A DNA stretch of 64,000 nucleotides, from assembly GCF_000383975.1 (NCBI RefSeq), contig NZ_KB913017.1:2779527-2843526 (forward strand), written 5' to 3'. The translations under genes and the position numbers were made by a program. The notes below the pieces were generated by a model, which did not search any database, had not been told where the DNA came from, and worked only from the letters and a program-made list of their open reading frames with translations. Source of the stretch: Natronorubrum tibetense GA33. GTDB taxonomy: Archaea > Halobacteriota > Halobacteria > Halobacteriales > Natrialbaceae. This document shows positions 27,742-36,796 of this stretch, piece by piece (within the stretch, counting starts at the first letter, position 1; the number at the start of each line of letters is the position of its first letter).

Positions 27742-27793
27742 GGTAGGTGTGGGTTAGAAGCGGGCGAAAGCCCCTGTAAAGCGGACACCTACC
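27742..27793 (-). promoter_or_regulatory. Stem-loop in the thrS 5' leader
   Basis: GGTAGGTGT (27742-27750) and ACACCTACC (27785-27793) form a perfect 9-bp stem. Inside it GGGC/GCCC (27762-27773) forms a second stem with a 4-base loop. On the minus strand a TATA-like box (TTTTTATCC, about 27821-27829) would start RNA just ahead of the structure, giving thrS a leader of about 150 bases. The loop on the plus strand is GAAA, so a plus-strand RNA cannot be excluded. Confidence 0.5.
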
Positions 27794-27960
27794 ATCGTGG
27801 ATTCGAATTGTCTCGAGCGGGATAAAAACCTTCTGATGGTGTGGCGCCCACGTCAGAGTTCGGCGGGTTCGCTCGCGACCGGACTTGGAGAACACCCCCA
27901 ATCGTGTGGCAACTCGGAGACGAGCGAACAATTTTGTCGCTACATCCCGTAGCTCGGGTG

Positions 27961-28287
27961 GTGTTGTTCGATCCTTTAGGAGACGACGATCCGCTCGAGG
28001 ATCCGTTTTCCGACGACCCCTTCGAAGACCCGTTCGACGACGATCCTATCGGAGGTGACGGGGACGACGACCTCGAGGATGCCCTCGAAAAGACGTCGCC
28101 ATCGACGTTGCTCGCGTTCATCACCGCCGTAGTACTCGTTCACGTCGGTCTTTTCGGTGCCAGCATCGGGGCGATGCTGATCGGGTTTCGAGGACGGTGG
28201 ACCCTCGGAAGTGCGCTGGTAATCGGCGGCGTTTTCGCACTCGTTCTCGCAGTCGTGACCTATCGACGGTACCGAAACCGACGGTGA
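27961..28287 (+). CDS. Acidic small membrane protein
   Basis: About 108 residues from GTG 27961 (LFDPLGDDDPLEDPF); a longer frame exists but a TATA-like box (ACAATTTTG, about 27928-27936) fits this start. The first 50 residues are repeats of 'DDPFEDPF' type, followed by two hydrophobic helices (STLLAFITAVVLVHVGLFGASIGAMLIGF and LGSALVIGGVFALVLAVVTYRRY). It looks like the haloarchaeal DUF7322-type proteins, with low certainty. Confidence 0.6.
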   Translation: MLFDPLGDDDPLEDPFSDDPFEDPFDDDPIGGDGDDDLEDALEKTSPSTLLAFITAVVLVHVGLFGASIGAMLIGFRGRWTLGSALVIGGVFALVLAVVTYRRYRNRR

Positions 28288-28388
28288 GTCCATCCGAACG
28301 AGCCGACAGCCTCGGTCCGACGTCTGCTCGAGGCCGTCTCGCCGTTTCGGACCGATACTCGTTTTTCGCTTCCCCATGATATCGAGGT

Positions 28389-29099
28389 ATGACCGTCGAC
28401 GCCGTCCTCTTCGACTTCGACGACACGTTCTATCCCTACTCGCCGTGCAACGAGGCGGGGAAGGAGGCCGCCCTCGAGACCGCTCGCAAACTGGGCTACG
28501 AGTTCGACCGCGACTCGTTCGAGGCGTTCTATCAGACGGGACGCCGCGCAGTCAAGCGCGAGATTTCCGGCACGGCAGCGTCCCACGAGCGCTTTCTCTA
28601 CTTCAAACAGGCCCTCGAACAGCACGCGGGGCGTCCGAAACCGGCCGACGCGCTCGCACTGGGCGAAGCTTACTGGGGGGCGTACGTCGAGGAGATGGCG
28701 CTCTTCCCCGGCGTCGAGGAGACCCTCGAGACCCTCCGCGAGAACGGCATCGACGTCGCCATCGTCACGAATCTCACGACGCGCATCCAGCTCGAGAAAC
28801 TCGCGGCGCTGGGGCTCGAAGCGCACATCGACTTGTTGCTGACCTCCGAGGAGACGGGACAGGAGAAACCGGGCTCGGTCATGTTCTCGCTCCCGCTAGC
28901 GCGCCTCGAGTGTTGTCCGTCGCAGGCGGTGATGGTCGGTGACAACGTCGAGGCGGACATCGTGGGTGCCAACGCCGTCGGACTCGAGACCGTGTTGTTC
29001 AACGCCGATATCGACGAGCACGATGAGCCGCTCGAGGGCCACCGAGCGCCCGACCACAGGATAGATGCGTTCGGCGAGATAACGGAGGTGGTCGAATGA
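28389..29099 (+). CDS. HAD-family hydrolase
   Basis: 236 residues. The HAD nucleophile motif is [10 protein letters not shown] (D9 and D11), motif II is VAIVTNLT, and motif IV is [23 protein letters not shown]. The cap between residues about 20 and 100 is helical, so a subfamily I enzyme is likely. The substrate is not predictable. The gene is followed by a class II aldolase gene 46 bases downstream, probably in one transcript. Confidence 0.88.
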   Translation: MTVDAVLFDFDDTFYPYSPCNEAGKEAALETARKLGYEFDRDSFEAFYQTGRRAVKREISGTAASHERFLYFKQALEQHAGRPKPADALALGEAYWGAYVEEMALFPGVEETLETLRENGIDVAIVTNLTTRIQLEKLAALGLEAHIDLLLTSEETGQEKPGSVMFSLPLARLECCPSQAVMVGDNVEADIVGANAVGLETVLFNADIDEHDEPLEGHRAPDHRIDAFGEITEVVE

Positions 29100-29145
29100 G
29101 CGTAGCGAATTCGAGTACGCCGGAGCTCGCTCCGGAGGTAGTACT

Positions 29146-29787
29146 GTGATCCTCGAGAGCCAGCGACGACAGGTGGTCGAGCACGCGCCGGACCTCGCCG
29201 CGTTGACGCCCGGCCGGACGGGAAATCTAAGCGTTCGCGACGGGAATACCGGTGACGCCTTCGCGGTCACGCCGACCGGCGTCCCCTACGACAGTTTCGA
29301 CATCGAGGACACCCCGGTGGTCGGCGTCGACGGCGACCAACGTGGCGGCGCGATGGCGCCGAGCAGCGAGGTGCCCATGCACGCCGCGATCTACCGGCGC
29401 GAGGATGTCGGCGCCATCGTCCACACCCACTCGCCGTGGTCGACGGCGATGGCAGTCGCCCACGAGCCCCTGCCGCCGATCCACTACATGATCGTCGCCG
29501 TCGGGAAGTCGGTTCCGGTCGCCGAGTACGCCCCCTACGGCACCGACGCGCTCGCCGAGAACATCGTGACGGCGATGGACGAGGCCGACGCGACGGCGTC
29601 GTTCATCGAGAACCACGGGTTGGTCGTGACGGCGTCGGATCTCGAGACCGCCCTCGAGAACACCCATCACGTCGAGAGCCTGGCTCGGCTGTATCTGCAG
29701 ACGAGAGCGGCCGGGATGGAACCGCGGACGCTCTCGAACGAGCAGTTGGAGACGGTGCTCGAGCAGTTCGAGTCCTACGGGCAGTAA
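29146..29787 (+). CDS. Class II aldolase/adducin family protein
   Basis: 213 residues from a GTG start. The metal site of the family is visible: the first ligands in [15 protein letters not shown] (HxH) and the third in [10 protein letters not shown]. The N-terminal [10 protein letters not shown] is the phosphate-binding loop. Fuculose/ribulose-phosphate aldolases belong here; the family also contains enzymes of methionine salvage. With the HAD hydrolase just upstream, a two-step pathway such as DHAP recycling from a 5-deoxy sugar is a reasonable guess. Confidence 0.85.
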   Translation: MILESQRRQVVEHAPDLAALTPGRTGNLSVRDGNTGDAFAVTPTGVPYDSFDIEDTPVVGVDGDQRGGAMAPSSEVPMHAAIYRREDVGAIVHTHSPWSTAMAVAHEPLPPIHYMIVAVGKSVPVAEYAPYGTDALAENIVTAMDEADATASFIENHGLVVTASDLETALENTHHVESLARLYLQTRAAGMEPRTLSNEQLETVLEQFESYGQ

Positions 29788-29925
29788 TTTCGAGTCCCGG
29801 TCTCGTATCGATTCACACGCCGGAGAACGAGACGACCGCGAACACCTCGAAAGCCCACCCGCAGCCTCGTCCTCCCCACCCGACTCGTTCGTTCTCTCCG
29901 TTCACTCACTCGCCCCTCGCGATTC

Positions 29926-29961
29926 GGCGAGGCGTTCTCGCAGTCGCTCGAACGCCTCGCC
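29926..29961. terminator. Perfect 12-bp inverted repeat between convergent genes
   Basis: GGCGAGGCGTTC (29926-29937) and GAACGCCTCGCC (29950-29961) are exact reverse complements separated by 12 bases. The element lies between the 3' ends of the aldolase gene and pyrE, which converge here, so it may end transcription in both directions. There is no flanking T tract, so termination is a guess. Confidence 0.45.
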
Positions 29962-30045
29962 AGCGCGCCAGTCGAGCAGAATCCAGATGCGGTGAACTCT
30001 CAACGCGCTACCGTGATCGGTCACTACGAAACAGGTGACCGACAC

Positions 30046-30573
30046 CTACTCTCGGTCCGCCAGCAACTCGCTCGCGGTCACGAGCGCCTCCATCTCGACG
30101 CCGGCGTTCTCGACGTTCTCGCGGCCGCCCTCCTCGCGGTCGACGACGACCAGCGCGCGGTCGACGGTCGCGCCCGCTTCTCGAAGTGCTTCGATAGCGT
30201 CGACCAGACTCGTCCCCGTGGTCACGATGTCCTCGAGCACCACGACCTCCTCGCCGTCCTCGAGTCGGCCCTCGATCAGGTTCCCGGTGCCGTACTCCTT
30301 GCGCTGCTTGCGTGCGATGACGTAGGGAACCCCGGCCGCGACGCTGGTGGCGGCCGCGAGCGGGACGCCGCCGAGGGCGACGCCGCCGAGTTTGTCGTCG
30401 GCGTCGACGCGCTCCGCGAAGGCGTCGGCGATGGCCTCGAGGCAGTCGGGATCGGTCTCGAAGAGGTACTTGTCGACGTAGTACTCGCTGGTGCCGCCGT
30501 GGGAGAGTTCGAACTCGCCGAACTGGACGGCCTCCGCCTCGCGCAGGGCGTCGATGAGTGCCTGATTCGTCAT
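30046..30573 (-). CDS. pyrE: Orotate phosphoribosyltransferase
   Basis: 175 residues starting [21 protein letters not shown] at 30573. The PRPP loop [18 protein letters not shown] (about 110-127), the lysine/arginine stretch [14 protein letters not shown] and [14 protein letters not shown] are those of PyrE. It converts orotate and PRPP to OMP in pyrimidine synthesis. No other pyr gene is adjacent. Confidence 0.95.
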   Translation of the reverse strand: MTNQALIDALREAEAVQFGEFELSHGGTSEYYVDKYLFETDPDCLEAIADAFAERVDADDKLGGVALGGVPLAAATSVAAGVPYVIARKQRKEYGTGNLIEGRLEDGEEVVVLEDIVTTGTSLVDAIEALREAGATVDRALVVVDREEGGRENVENAGVEMEALVTASELLADRE

Positions 30574-30744
30574 TGCTCGAAGGGGCGCACCGAACCGAAA
30601 TAAGCGGTGTGGAACGGCGCGGTGGCGAGCGTGGCAGACCGACGCGATACCAATCCGGTGGCGACCCGGTACGCCCAGCCCGTCGGCGTCGGCCCGTCCT
30701 CCGCGGACGAAGCTTTTTGTCCTCGTCGATGAGTGTACTGAGTT

Positions 30745-31731
30745 ATGACACCATCCCGCGCACCAGAACCGCACCCTGACGTGAAAACGTTCCTCGAGCT
30801 GTACAACTCCCTCGACACGCCTTCGTTCGACGAGGTCTCGGCCGAGGAGGCGCGCCGGATGTTCGACAAGATGCAGATCGGGGGCGACCCGGTGGTCGCC
30901 CTCGAGTCCGTCGAAGATCGGACGATCGACGGCCCGAACGGGGAGATCCCGATCCGGATCTACGAACCCGGAACGGGCGACGGATCGAGCGACGACACCG
31001 GTGCGGAGGGAGACCGCCCGCTGATCCTCTACTTCCACGGCGGGGGCTGGGTGATCGGGAGCGTCGAGACGCACGATGATACGTGCCGAAAGCTCGCCGC
31101 AGACTCGGGCTACCCCGTCGTCAGCGTCGACTACCGCCTCGCGCCCGAACACCCCTTCCCCGCCGGTCTCGAGGATTGCTACGCCGCCCTCGAGTGGGCC
31201 GAAGATGCGGCACCCGCCCTCGAGACCGATTCGGGCCGGATCGTGCTCGCGGGCGACAGTGCGGGTGGGAATCTGGCGACAGCGACGGCACTGCTCTCGC
31301 GTGACCGTGGCGGCCCCGAGGTTGCCTATCAGCTACTCGTCTACCCCGGAACGGGCGACCCGGCCGAGACGGATTCCTACGAGGAGAACGGGGAGGGCTA
31401 CGTCCTCAGCGCCGACGATATGAGCTGGTTCCGCGAGCAGTATCTCGGCCGCGAGATCGACCAAGGAAACGTCTACGCCTGGCCGCGACTCGCGAACGAT
31501 CTCTCCGGACTGCCGCCCGCAACGGTGCTGACCGCCGGATTCGATCCCCTGCGAGACGACGGCGCGGCCTACGCGAAGCGACTCGAGGACGCCGGCGTTT
31601 CCGTCACCTATCGCAACTACGACGACATGGTCCACGGCTTCTTCGGCATGATCTCGGAGCCAGTGAACCTCGACCGCGCCCACGCGGCCCACGAGGACGC
31701 CGTGAGCGATTTGCGGCGTGCGCTCGAGTGA
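30745..31731 (+). CDS. Alpha/beta hydrolase, HSL-type esterase
   Basis: 328 residues. The oxyanion-hole motif [11 protein letters not shown] (about 93-103), the nucleophile GDSAGGN (about 172-178), and the catalytic histidine in MVHGFFG near the C terminus give the hormone-sensitive-lipase family of carboxylesterases. The acidic linker ([14 protein letters not shown]) before HGGG is typical of halophiles. Substrate unknown. Confidence 0.88.
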   Translation: MTPSRAPEPHPDVKTFLELYNSLDTPSFDEVSAEEARRMFDKMQIGGDPVVALESVEDRTIDGPNGEIPIRIYEPGTGDGSSDDTGAEGDRPLILYFHGGGWVIGSVETHDDTCRKLAADSGYPVVSVDYRLAPEHPFPAGLEDCYAALEWAEDAAPALETDSGRIVLAGDSAGGNLATATALLSRDRGGPEVAYQLLVYPGTGDPAETDSYEENGEGYVLSADDMSWFREQYLGREIDQGNVYAWPRLANDLSGLPPATVLTAGFDPLRDDGAAYAKRLEDAGVSVTYRNYDDMVHGFFGMISEPVNLDRAHAAHEDAVSDLRRALE

Positions 31732-31776
31732 CGGGTTGATCCGCCTCCCGGTCGCTCCCGTCATTTTAAGCGGGAT

Positions 31777-31902
31777 CTACGGCTCGTCAGAATCGTCGTC
31801 GTCCGGCTCTCGCGTCGAGTACCGAAAGAGTGCCCAGCCTTTGGCAGCGGCGGTGAGTAGCATGATCACGACGGCCAGAGTCAGTACGAGCGTCTCGATC
31901 AT
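31777..31902 (-). CDS. 41-residue single-helix membrane protein
   Basis: ATG at 31902, stop at 31777. The product is MIETLVLTLAVVIMLLTAAA then KGWALFRYSTREPDDDDSDEP: one hydrophobic helix (about 5-25) followed by a short acidic tail. It is coding-like and has a TATA-like sequence (AACTATAC) about 40 bases upstream on the minus strand. It is too short for most gene finders. Function unknown. Confidence 0.6.
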   Translation of the reverse strand: MIETLVLTLAVVIMLLTAAAKGWALFRYSTREPDDDDSDEP

Positions 31903-32103
31903 CGCCGTTTGACAGCGTAGGCTGTCTCGCTCCGTATAGTTTCCGACACTATCGTGGCCACTGGAAGTCAGTGCACACTCGATCGCACGACAGCTGTGCG
32001 ATCGGCGTGTAAATAGTTCCAGTTGTTACGAGAGAAAGATGCGATCCCTCCACCGATCGACCAATCCAAAACCATCTAACGACGGGCGTCCATCACTTAC
32101 AGC

Positions 32104-33399
32104 ATGCACGTTTCTATCGTCGGCAGCGGCTATGTGGGAACGACCGTCGCCGCCTGTCTCGCGGATCTCGGCCACGACGTGGTCAACATCGAAATCGACG
32201 AGGGGATCGTCGAGACGATCAACGCCGGCGAGGCCCCGATCCATGAGTCGGGCCTCGAGGAACGCATCGCCGAGCACGCGGGCACAAATCTTCGAGCGAC
32301 AAGCGACTACGCGGCGGTCCGGGATACCGATGTCACCTTTCTCTGTCTGCCGACGCCACAGGCCGACGACGGGAGCCTCGATCTGGCGATCATGCAGGCC
32401 GGTTCGGAGTCCCTCGGTCGGGCGCTCGCCGAGAAGGACGACGACCACCTCGTCGTCGTCAAGTCCACCGTTCTCCCCGGAACCACCGAGGACGTCGTCG
32501 GCCCGATCCTCGAGGAGGAGTCCGGGAAACGGATCGGAAGCGGTCTCGAGCTGGCGATGAACCCCGAGTTCCTGCGGATGGGGACCGCCGTTTCCGACTT
32601 CCTCGAGCCGGACAAGGTCGTCGTCGGCGCGACGAGCGAGGGGGCTGCGGCGACGTTGCGGGAACTGTATTCACCCATCATAGCACGCGAGGGGACCGAC
32701 CTCGTCGAGACGGACATCCGCGAAGCCGAACTCATCAAGTACGCCAACAACGCCTTCCTCGCGTCGAAGGTCTCGCTGGTGAACGAACTGGGTAACATCG
32801 CCAAAGAGTACGCCGCGGACGCCTACGAGGTGCTCGAGGCAGTCGGCCTCGACGACCGCATTTCGGCACGATTCATGCGTTCGGGGCTGGGGTGGGGCGG
32901 CTCCTGTTTCCCGAAGGACGTCGACGCCCTGCGGGCCGGCGCGCGCGATCAGGGCTACGACCCCGCGTTGCTCGACGCCGTCGTCGCGGTCAACGACGCT
33001 CAGCCGCAGCGGCTCGTGGACCTGCTCGAGAATCACGTTTCGCTTGAGGGTGCCCACATCGCGGTGCTCGGCCTCTCCTTCAAGCCCGGCACGGACGACA
33101 TCCGGAAGTCCCGCGCGCTTGATGTCCTCGAGCACCTCGACGCACGCGGCGCGCGACCCGTCGCCTACGATCCGGTCGCGGTCGAGAACGTCCGCGAGAA
33201 GCACCCGGATCTCGAGGTCGAGTACGCCGATTCCGCGGCCGCAGCGCTCGAGGGTGCCGACGGCGCAGTCGTTGCGACGGACTGGCCGGAGTTCGACGAA
33301 CTCACGTTCGACGGCATGGCCAAGCGGGTAGTGGTCGACGGCCGTCGGATCGATGTCGATGAAGCGGACCTCGAGGTCTACGAGGGTCTGACCTGGTAG
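32104..33399 (+). CDS. aglM: UDP-glucose 6-dehydrogenase (AglM type)
   Basis: 431 residues. The NAD fold begins at once with SIVGSGYVGTTVAACLA. The catalytic cysteine lies in GWGGSCFPKDVDAL (about 262-275), and the C-terminal domain carries VLGLSFKPGTDDIRKSRALDV. In Haloferax AglM makes UDP-glucuronic acid for the N-glycan, and the next gene here is AglJ-like, supporting the same role. Confidence 0.92.
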   Translation: MHVSIVGSGYVGTTVAACLADLGHDVVNIEIDEGIVETINAGEAPIHESGLEERIAEHAGTNLRATSDYAAVRDTDVTFLCLPTPQADDGSLDLAIMQAGSESLGRALAEKDDDHLVVVKSTVLPGTTEDVVGPILEEESGKRIGSGLELAMNPEFLRMGTAVSDFLEPDKVVVGATSEGAAATLRELYSPIIAREGTDLVETDIREAELIKYANNAFLASKVSLVNELGNIAKEYAADAYEVLEAVGLDDRISARFMRSGLGWGGSCFPKDVDALRAGARDQGYDPALLDAVVAVNDAQPQRLVDLLENHVSLEGAHIAVLGLSFKPGTDDIRKSRALDVLEHLDARGARPVAYDPVAVENVREKHPDLEVEYADSAAAALEGADGAVVATDWPEFDELTFDGMAKRVVVDGRRIDVDEADLEVYEGLTW

Positions 33400-33517
33400 G
33401 CTGATCGATCAACGGGTGGCCGATCGCCGACTGACCGTCGCCCGATGGTCGCTCCCTGATAAATCGAGCACCGGTCAATCAGTAATTTTTTGCGGTCACG
33501 GGGGAGAGTGCCTGCCG

Positions 33518-34537
33518 ATGGACAATGACGCGGTTCGTGCGGACTCGAATGTCACCGTCGGCGACGGCGAGGTTATCGCCATGAGTCACGAAACGCGCGA
33601 GATCACTGCCGACGAGGTCTGCATCCTCATTCCGACGCTCGACGAAGCGGCCACGATCGGCGACGTTATCGACGGCTTCTACGAGGAGGGGTTCACGAAC
33701 GTCTTCGTCGTCGACGGTGACTCGAGCGACGAGACGCGCGAGATTGCCCGCGACCGCGGGGCCCACGTCCTCGTCCAGTCCGGAGACGGGAAAGGACAGG
33801 CCGTCCGCGAGGCGCTCGAGTACATCAACGTCCCCTACGTGTTGATGCTCGACGGCGACGGGACGTACGACCCGGCCGACGCGGATCGGATGCTCGAGCC
33901 CCTCTCGCGGGGGTACGACCACGTCATCGGCAACCGCTTCGCGGAGATGGATGACGACGCGATGAAGGCGCTGAACGGCTTCGGGAACCGGCTGATCAAC
34001 AAGTCGTTCCGGTTCATTCACGGGGCCGACTACGACGACATCCTCTCGGGGTACCGTGCGTTCACCGTCGACTCGTTCGAGCGACTCGGACTCGATTCGG
34101 ACGGCTTTACCATCGAGACGGAGCTCGCGGTCGAGTGCGTCAAACACGGGATCGAGACAACGGTTGTCCCGGTCAGTTACGCCGCTCGGCCGGAGGAGTC
34201 GGAAACGAACCTCCACCCGCTGAAAGACGGCGGGACGATCGTCCTCGCGCTGTACTCGCTCGCGAAGACGAACAACCCGCTCTTTTATTTCGGCAGCCTC
34301 GGTGTCGCCGGCATCGCCTCCGGCGGCGTCGTCGCGTCGTACGTCCTCTGGCAGTGGGTGCAGCACGGCATCGGCCACGAAATTCTCGCGATGGTTTCGG
34401 CGGCCGCGATCTTGCTCGGCGTGCAGTTGCTCATGTTCGGCGTTCTCTCCGACATGCTCGTCACGCTTCACCGCGAGCAGCGGCGCCGTCTCGAGCAGAT
34501 CACTCGAAACTCTCGAGAGCGAGACGACGACGAGTAG
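33518..34537 (+). CDS. aglJ: Dolichol-phosphate hexosyltransferase AglJ-like (GT2)
   Basis: About 339 residues from ATG 33518 (MDNDAVRADSNVTVGDGEVI); ATG 33581 would remove a 21-residue extension. A GT-A domain (CILIPTLDEAATIGDVIDGFYEEGFTNVFVVDGDS ... MLDGDGTYDPADADRM, with the DxD-type motif) is followed by two transmembrane segments (YFGSLGVAGIASGGVVASYVLWQWV and ILAMVSAAAILLGVQLLMFGVLSDM). It most resembles AglJ, which adds the first sugar to dolichol phosphate in haloarchaeal N-glycosylation; aglM is directly upstream. Confidence 0.88.
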   Translation: MDNDAVRADSNVTVGDGEVIAMSHETREITADEVCILIPTLDEAATIGDVIDGFYEEGFTNVFVVDGDSSDETREIARDRGAHVLVQSGDGKGQAVREALEYINVPYVLMLDGDGTYDPADADRMLEPLSRGYDHVIGNRFAEMDDDAMKALNGFGNRLINKSFRFIHGADYDDILSGYRAFTVDSFERLGLDSDGFTIETELAVECVKHGIETTVVPVSYAARPEESETNLHPLKDGGTIVLALYSLAKTNNPLFYFGSLGVAGIASGGVVASYVLWQWVQHGIGHEILAMVSAAAILLGVQLLMFGVLSDMLVTLHREQRRRLEQITRNSRERDDDE

Positions 34538-34549
34538 CGACGGTCGAGG

Positions 34550-34879
34550 TTAGAAGGGAAGCATCGAGCGGACTTGCTGGAAGACGCCGCCGGAGTTGTT
34601 CCGACGGTACTCCTCGAAGGGCTCGTGGAGCTGGTTGAGGAGCTCCTGGCGCGAGCGAAACTCCACCGTGTGCAGTTCGTCGAGCATCTCGCCCAGCGCG
34701 ACGGTGTTCCCGTGGACATCGTAGGGGATCTGTTCGTGGCCGAGTTCCGCAGCGACGTCGTCTTTTGTCGCCGGAAACGAGAGGTCGGACCGTCTGAGCC
34801 GCGCGTCGATCGCGGCGATTCCGAACTCGACACTCTCCGGTTCGTCGTCGTCTCCGCCCGATGGTGGCCGAACTCCCAT
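34550..34879 (-). CDS. DUF5789-family haloarchaeal protein
   Basis: About 109 residues starting MGVRPPSGGDDDEP at 34879. The middle reads LRRSDLSFPATKDDVAAELGHEQIPYDVHGNTVALGEMLDELHTVEFRSRQELLNQLHEPFEEYRR, the pattern of the DUF5789 family. The 3' end of aglJ, on the other strand, is 12 bases away. Function unknown. Confidence 0.65.
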   Translation of the reverse strand: MGVRPPSGGDDDEPESVEFGIAAIDARLRRSDLSFPATKDDVAAELGHEQIPYDVHGNTVALGEMLDELHTVEFRSRQELLNQLHEPFEEYRRNNSGGVFQQVRSMLPF

Positions 34880-35015
34880 ACCGACTCGTAGGGAGTCCGA
34901 TAGCAAAACCGCTACGAAGACTGGCGGCAGAAACTATGTGGGGAAGTGACAGGGGGCCGCTGCGCTCTGTGCCGATTGTCGACACGCATTTGACGGCGGC
35001 GACGGAGTATCGTGT

Positions 35016-35225
35016 ATGACCGAGTACACCACGGTGTCGATCCCAAAGGATCTCGCCGAGCGCGTCGAGGACACGATCGAAGGCACCAGCTTCCAGAGCA
35101 CGAGCGACCTCACGCGATTCCTGCTTCGCAGTATCGTTATCCAACACCAGAAGCGAGGCGAACTTACCGAGGCCGAGTTCGAGGAGATCACCGAACAGCT
35201 TCGCGGACTGGGCTATCTTGAGTAG
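35016..35225 (+). CDS. Ribbon-helix-helix (CopG-like) protein
   Basis: 69 residues. The N-terminal strand TEYTTVSIPKDLAERV and the helices ESTSF-type SFQSTSDLTRFLLRSIVIQ form an RHH fold; the C terminus (GELTEAEFEEITEQLRGLGYLE) looks like a dimer tail. It is probably a DNA-binding regulator. No partner toxin gene is adjacent. Confidence 0.75.
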   Translation: MTEYTTVSIPKDLAERVEDTIEGTSFQSTSDLTRFLLRSIVIQHQKRGELTEAEFEEITEQLRGLGYLE

Positions 35226-35318
35226 CCGACGTTCGTCGCCGCTGGTCGTTTCACTCCACCGACGGGCCGGCCGCTTATCCGACTCGAGGCGGCTAGTTCC
35301 GCCCGGAGGTCGAAACCC

Positions 35319-35438
35319 GTGCCACACATTCCCGACTTCCCATCGAAATCGAACGACGATGAGGATGGACGAGAGTCGAACCGCGGCGGCATCATCGACC
35401 GGATAATCGGCGACGGACCGTCGACGCCCAGCGGCTGA
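35319..35438 (+). CDS. 39-residue acidic microprotein with a strong Shine-Dalgarno
   Basis: GTG at 35319, TGA at 35438. The product reads MPHIPDFPSKSNDDEDGRES then NRGGIIDRIIGDGPSTPSG. The motif GGAGGT (35305-35310) sits 8 bases before the start, an exact complement of the 16S 3' end. Most genes here have no such motif, so it supports translation. The flanking sequence (35226-35318 and 35439-35531) has no other gene. Confidence 0.5.
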   Translation: MPHIPDFPSKSNDDEDGRESNRGGIIDRIIGDGPSTPSG

Positions 35439-35531
35439 GCAGTAGCGACTCGCTCAGCCCACACTGTCGCAGTTGCCCCGAACTTCCCGTTTTTCGGAGA
35501 GCTACTCCACAGCGGCTCGCTTCATGGCGAC

Positions 35532-35954
35532 TTAGCTGGGCAGCGACTGGTCCGGCGGTCGGGCGTCGATGACCTCGAGCGGCTGTCGCTCGCCACGGCG
35601 GTCGAAGGCGGCGAACGTCCGCTCGTCGAGTTTCCACGGCGGGACGGCGACGAAGATGACCTCCGCAAGGTCGTCCCGTTTGGTCACCTCAAGCTCTCGG
35701 ACCGGATGGGAGACGAACCGTCCCTGCGCCTGTCTGGCGGGCGTCGAGAGGTCGACGCCGAAGACGGCGTTGACAGCGTTGCCGGGATCGGGGAGGAAGA
35801 AGTCCGTAAAGACCGGCGTCTCGGGTGCGAGTCCGGATGCGCCCTCGAGTTCGCCCGCGGGCGTAATCGAGACGCCGGTCGCCACGCGATCCGGGTCGGC
35901 GTCGCTGGCCAGGTCGAGCAGAACGTCGACGAGGGCGCGCGTGATGTAGACCAC
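35532..35954 (-). CDS. Conserved haloarchaeal hypothetical protein
   Basis: 140 residues with clear coding bias: MVYITRALVDVLLDLASDAD, TGVSITPAGELEGA, PVFTDFFLPDPGNAVNAVFGVDLSTPARQAQGRFVSHP and ELEVTKRDDLAEVIFVAVPPW. It is alpha/beta in appearance and has no catalytic motif. I do not recognise the family. The neighbouring gene on the same strand is the metallo-beta-lactamase-fold-like protein at 36005. Confidence 0.65.
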   Translation of the reverse strand: MVYITRALVDVLLDLASDADPDRVATGVSITPAGELEGASGLAPETPVFTDFFLPDPGNAVNAVFGVDLSTPARQAQGRFVSHPVRELEVTKRDDLAEVIFVAVPPWKLDERTFAAFDRRGERQPLEVIDARPPDQSLPS

Positions 35955-36004
35955 ACCGAGGGTACGTTCGGAGCGTAATTAGCTGTATCCCCCGCAGGTG
36001 TCGA

Positions 36005-36688
36005 CTACAGCGGAGCGAACTGCCGGAACATCCCGGCGACGAGCCGCGGGGTCCCCCGGCGGGAGTTCTCGAGGGCCTCCTCGAGTGCGCCGGGTGCGTC
36101 GGTCGTGATCCCGGACCCGTGACCCACGAGAATGCGGTCGGGCGAGAAGCCGCCGAGGGCGTCTTGCGGTGGCACGAGTCGACGCATCGGGTGGACGCCC
36201 AGCCGTTCGTCGCCGGCGACAAAGTAGTCGACCGTCCCGAGCGACTCGGGGACGACGAGGGTGCCGTTCTCGCGATCGTAGAGCACGACTTCCCGCCAGA
36301 AGCGGTTGTCGACGACGGCGTGGGCCTCGAGACCGGTGTCGGAGAGTTCGTCCGTAAAGCGGGCGACCGGCGCGTCGATCTCCTCGGTGACGCCCTCGAA
36401 GATTCGCGGCAGGTAGACCGGGACGTTGTGCCGGTTTGCGATCTCCGCGGCGTCGCGTTTGTGCCGATCGAGCAGGACGACGACGCCGGCGACGTCGCCG
36501 AACTCGGCGAACAGGTCGTCGATCCCTGCGGCGTCGACGGGGTCGATGACCCAGGCCTCGCCGTCGATCTCGAGGACGTGGCTCGCTCGCTGCATCGTCT
36601 CGTCGGGGTGGGCGATCCAGCTGACGCCGCCGTCGAAGCGGTTGCACTCCGCGAAATCCGTCGCTTCCTCGTCGGCGCGAATAGTCAT
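36005..36688 (-). CDS. Metallo-beta-lactamase-fold-like protein lacking the HxHxDH motif
   Basis: 227 residues. The layout is that of an MBL-fold hydrolase: SWIAHPDE start, ASHVLEIDGEAWVIDPVDAAGIDDLF, then the position of the metal motif reads VVVLLDRHKRDAAEIA, and the C terminus has FVAGDERLG and ILVGHGSGI. HxHxDH is missing, and only single histidines (DRHKRD and GHGSG) are left. It may be a non-enzymatic or altered-metal member. It likely lies in one transcript with the 35532 gene. Confidence 0.7.
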   Translation of the reverse strand: MTIRADEEATDFAECNRFDGGVSWIAHPDETMQRASHVLEIDGEAWVIDPVDAAGIDDLFAEFGDVAGVVVLLDRHKRDAAEIANRHNVPVYLPRIFEGVTEEIDAPVARFTDELSDTGLEAHAVVDNRFWREVVLYDRENGTLVVPESLGTVDYFVAGDERLGVHPMRRLVPPQDALGGFSPDRILVGHGSGITTDAPGALEEALENSRRGTPRLVAGMFRQFAPL

Positions 36689-36796
36689 ATCCGACTGCTA
36701 CGGCCGTTTCGGGCATAAACGTGGGTGTCCCGGAAGGGGTTCTCCCGGAGCGATGCCGGCGACGCCTCTATGTCCCTCCCGAAAGTACGTTCAGCT

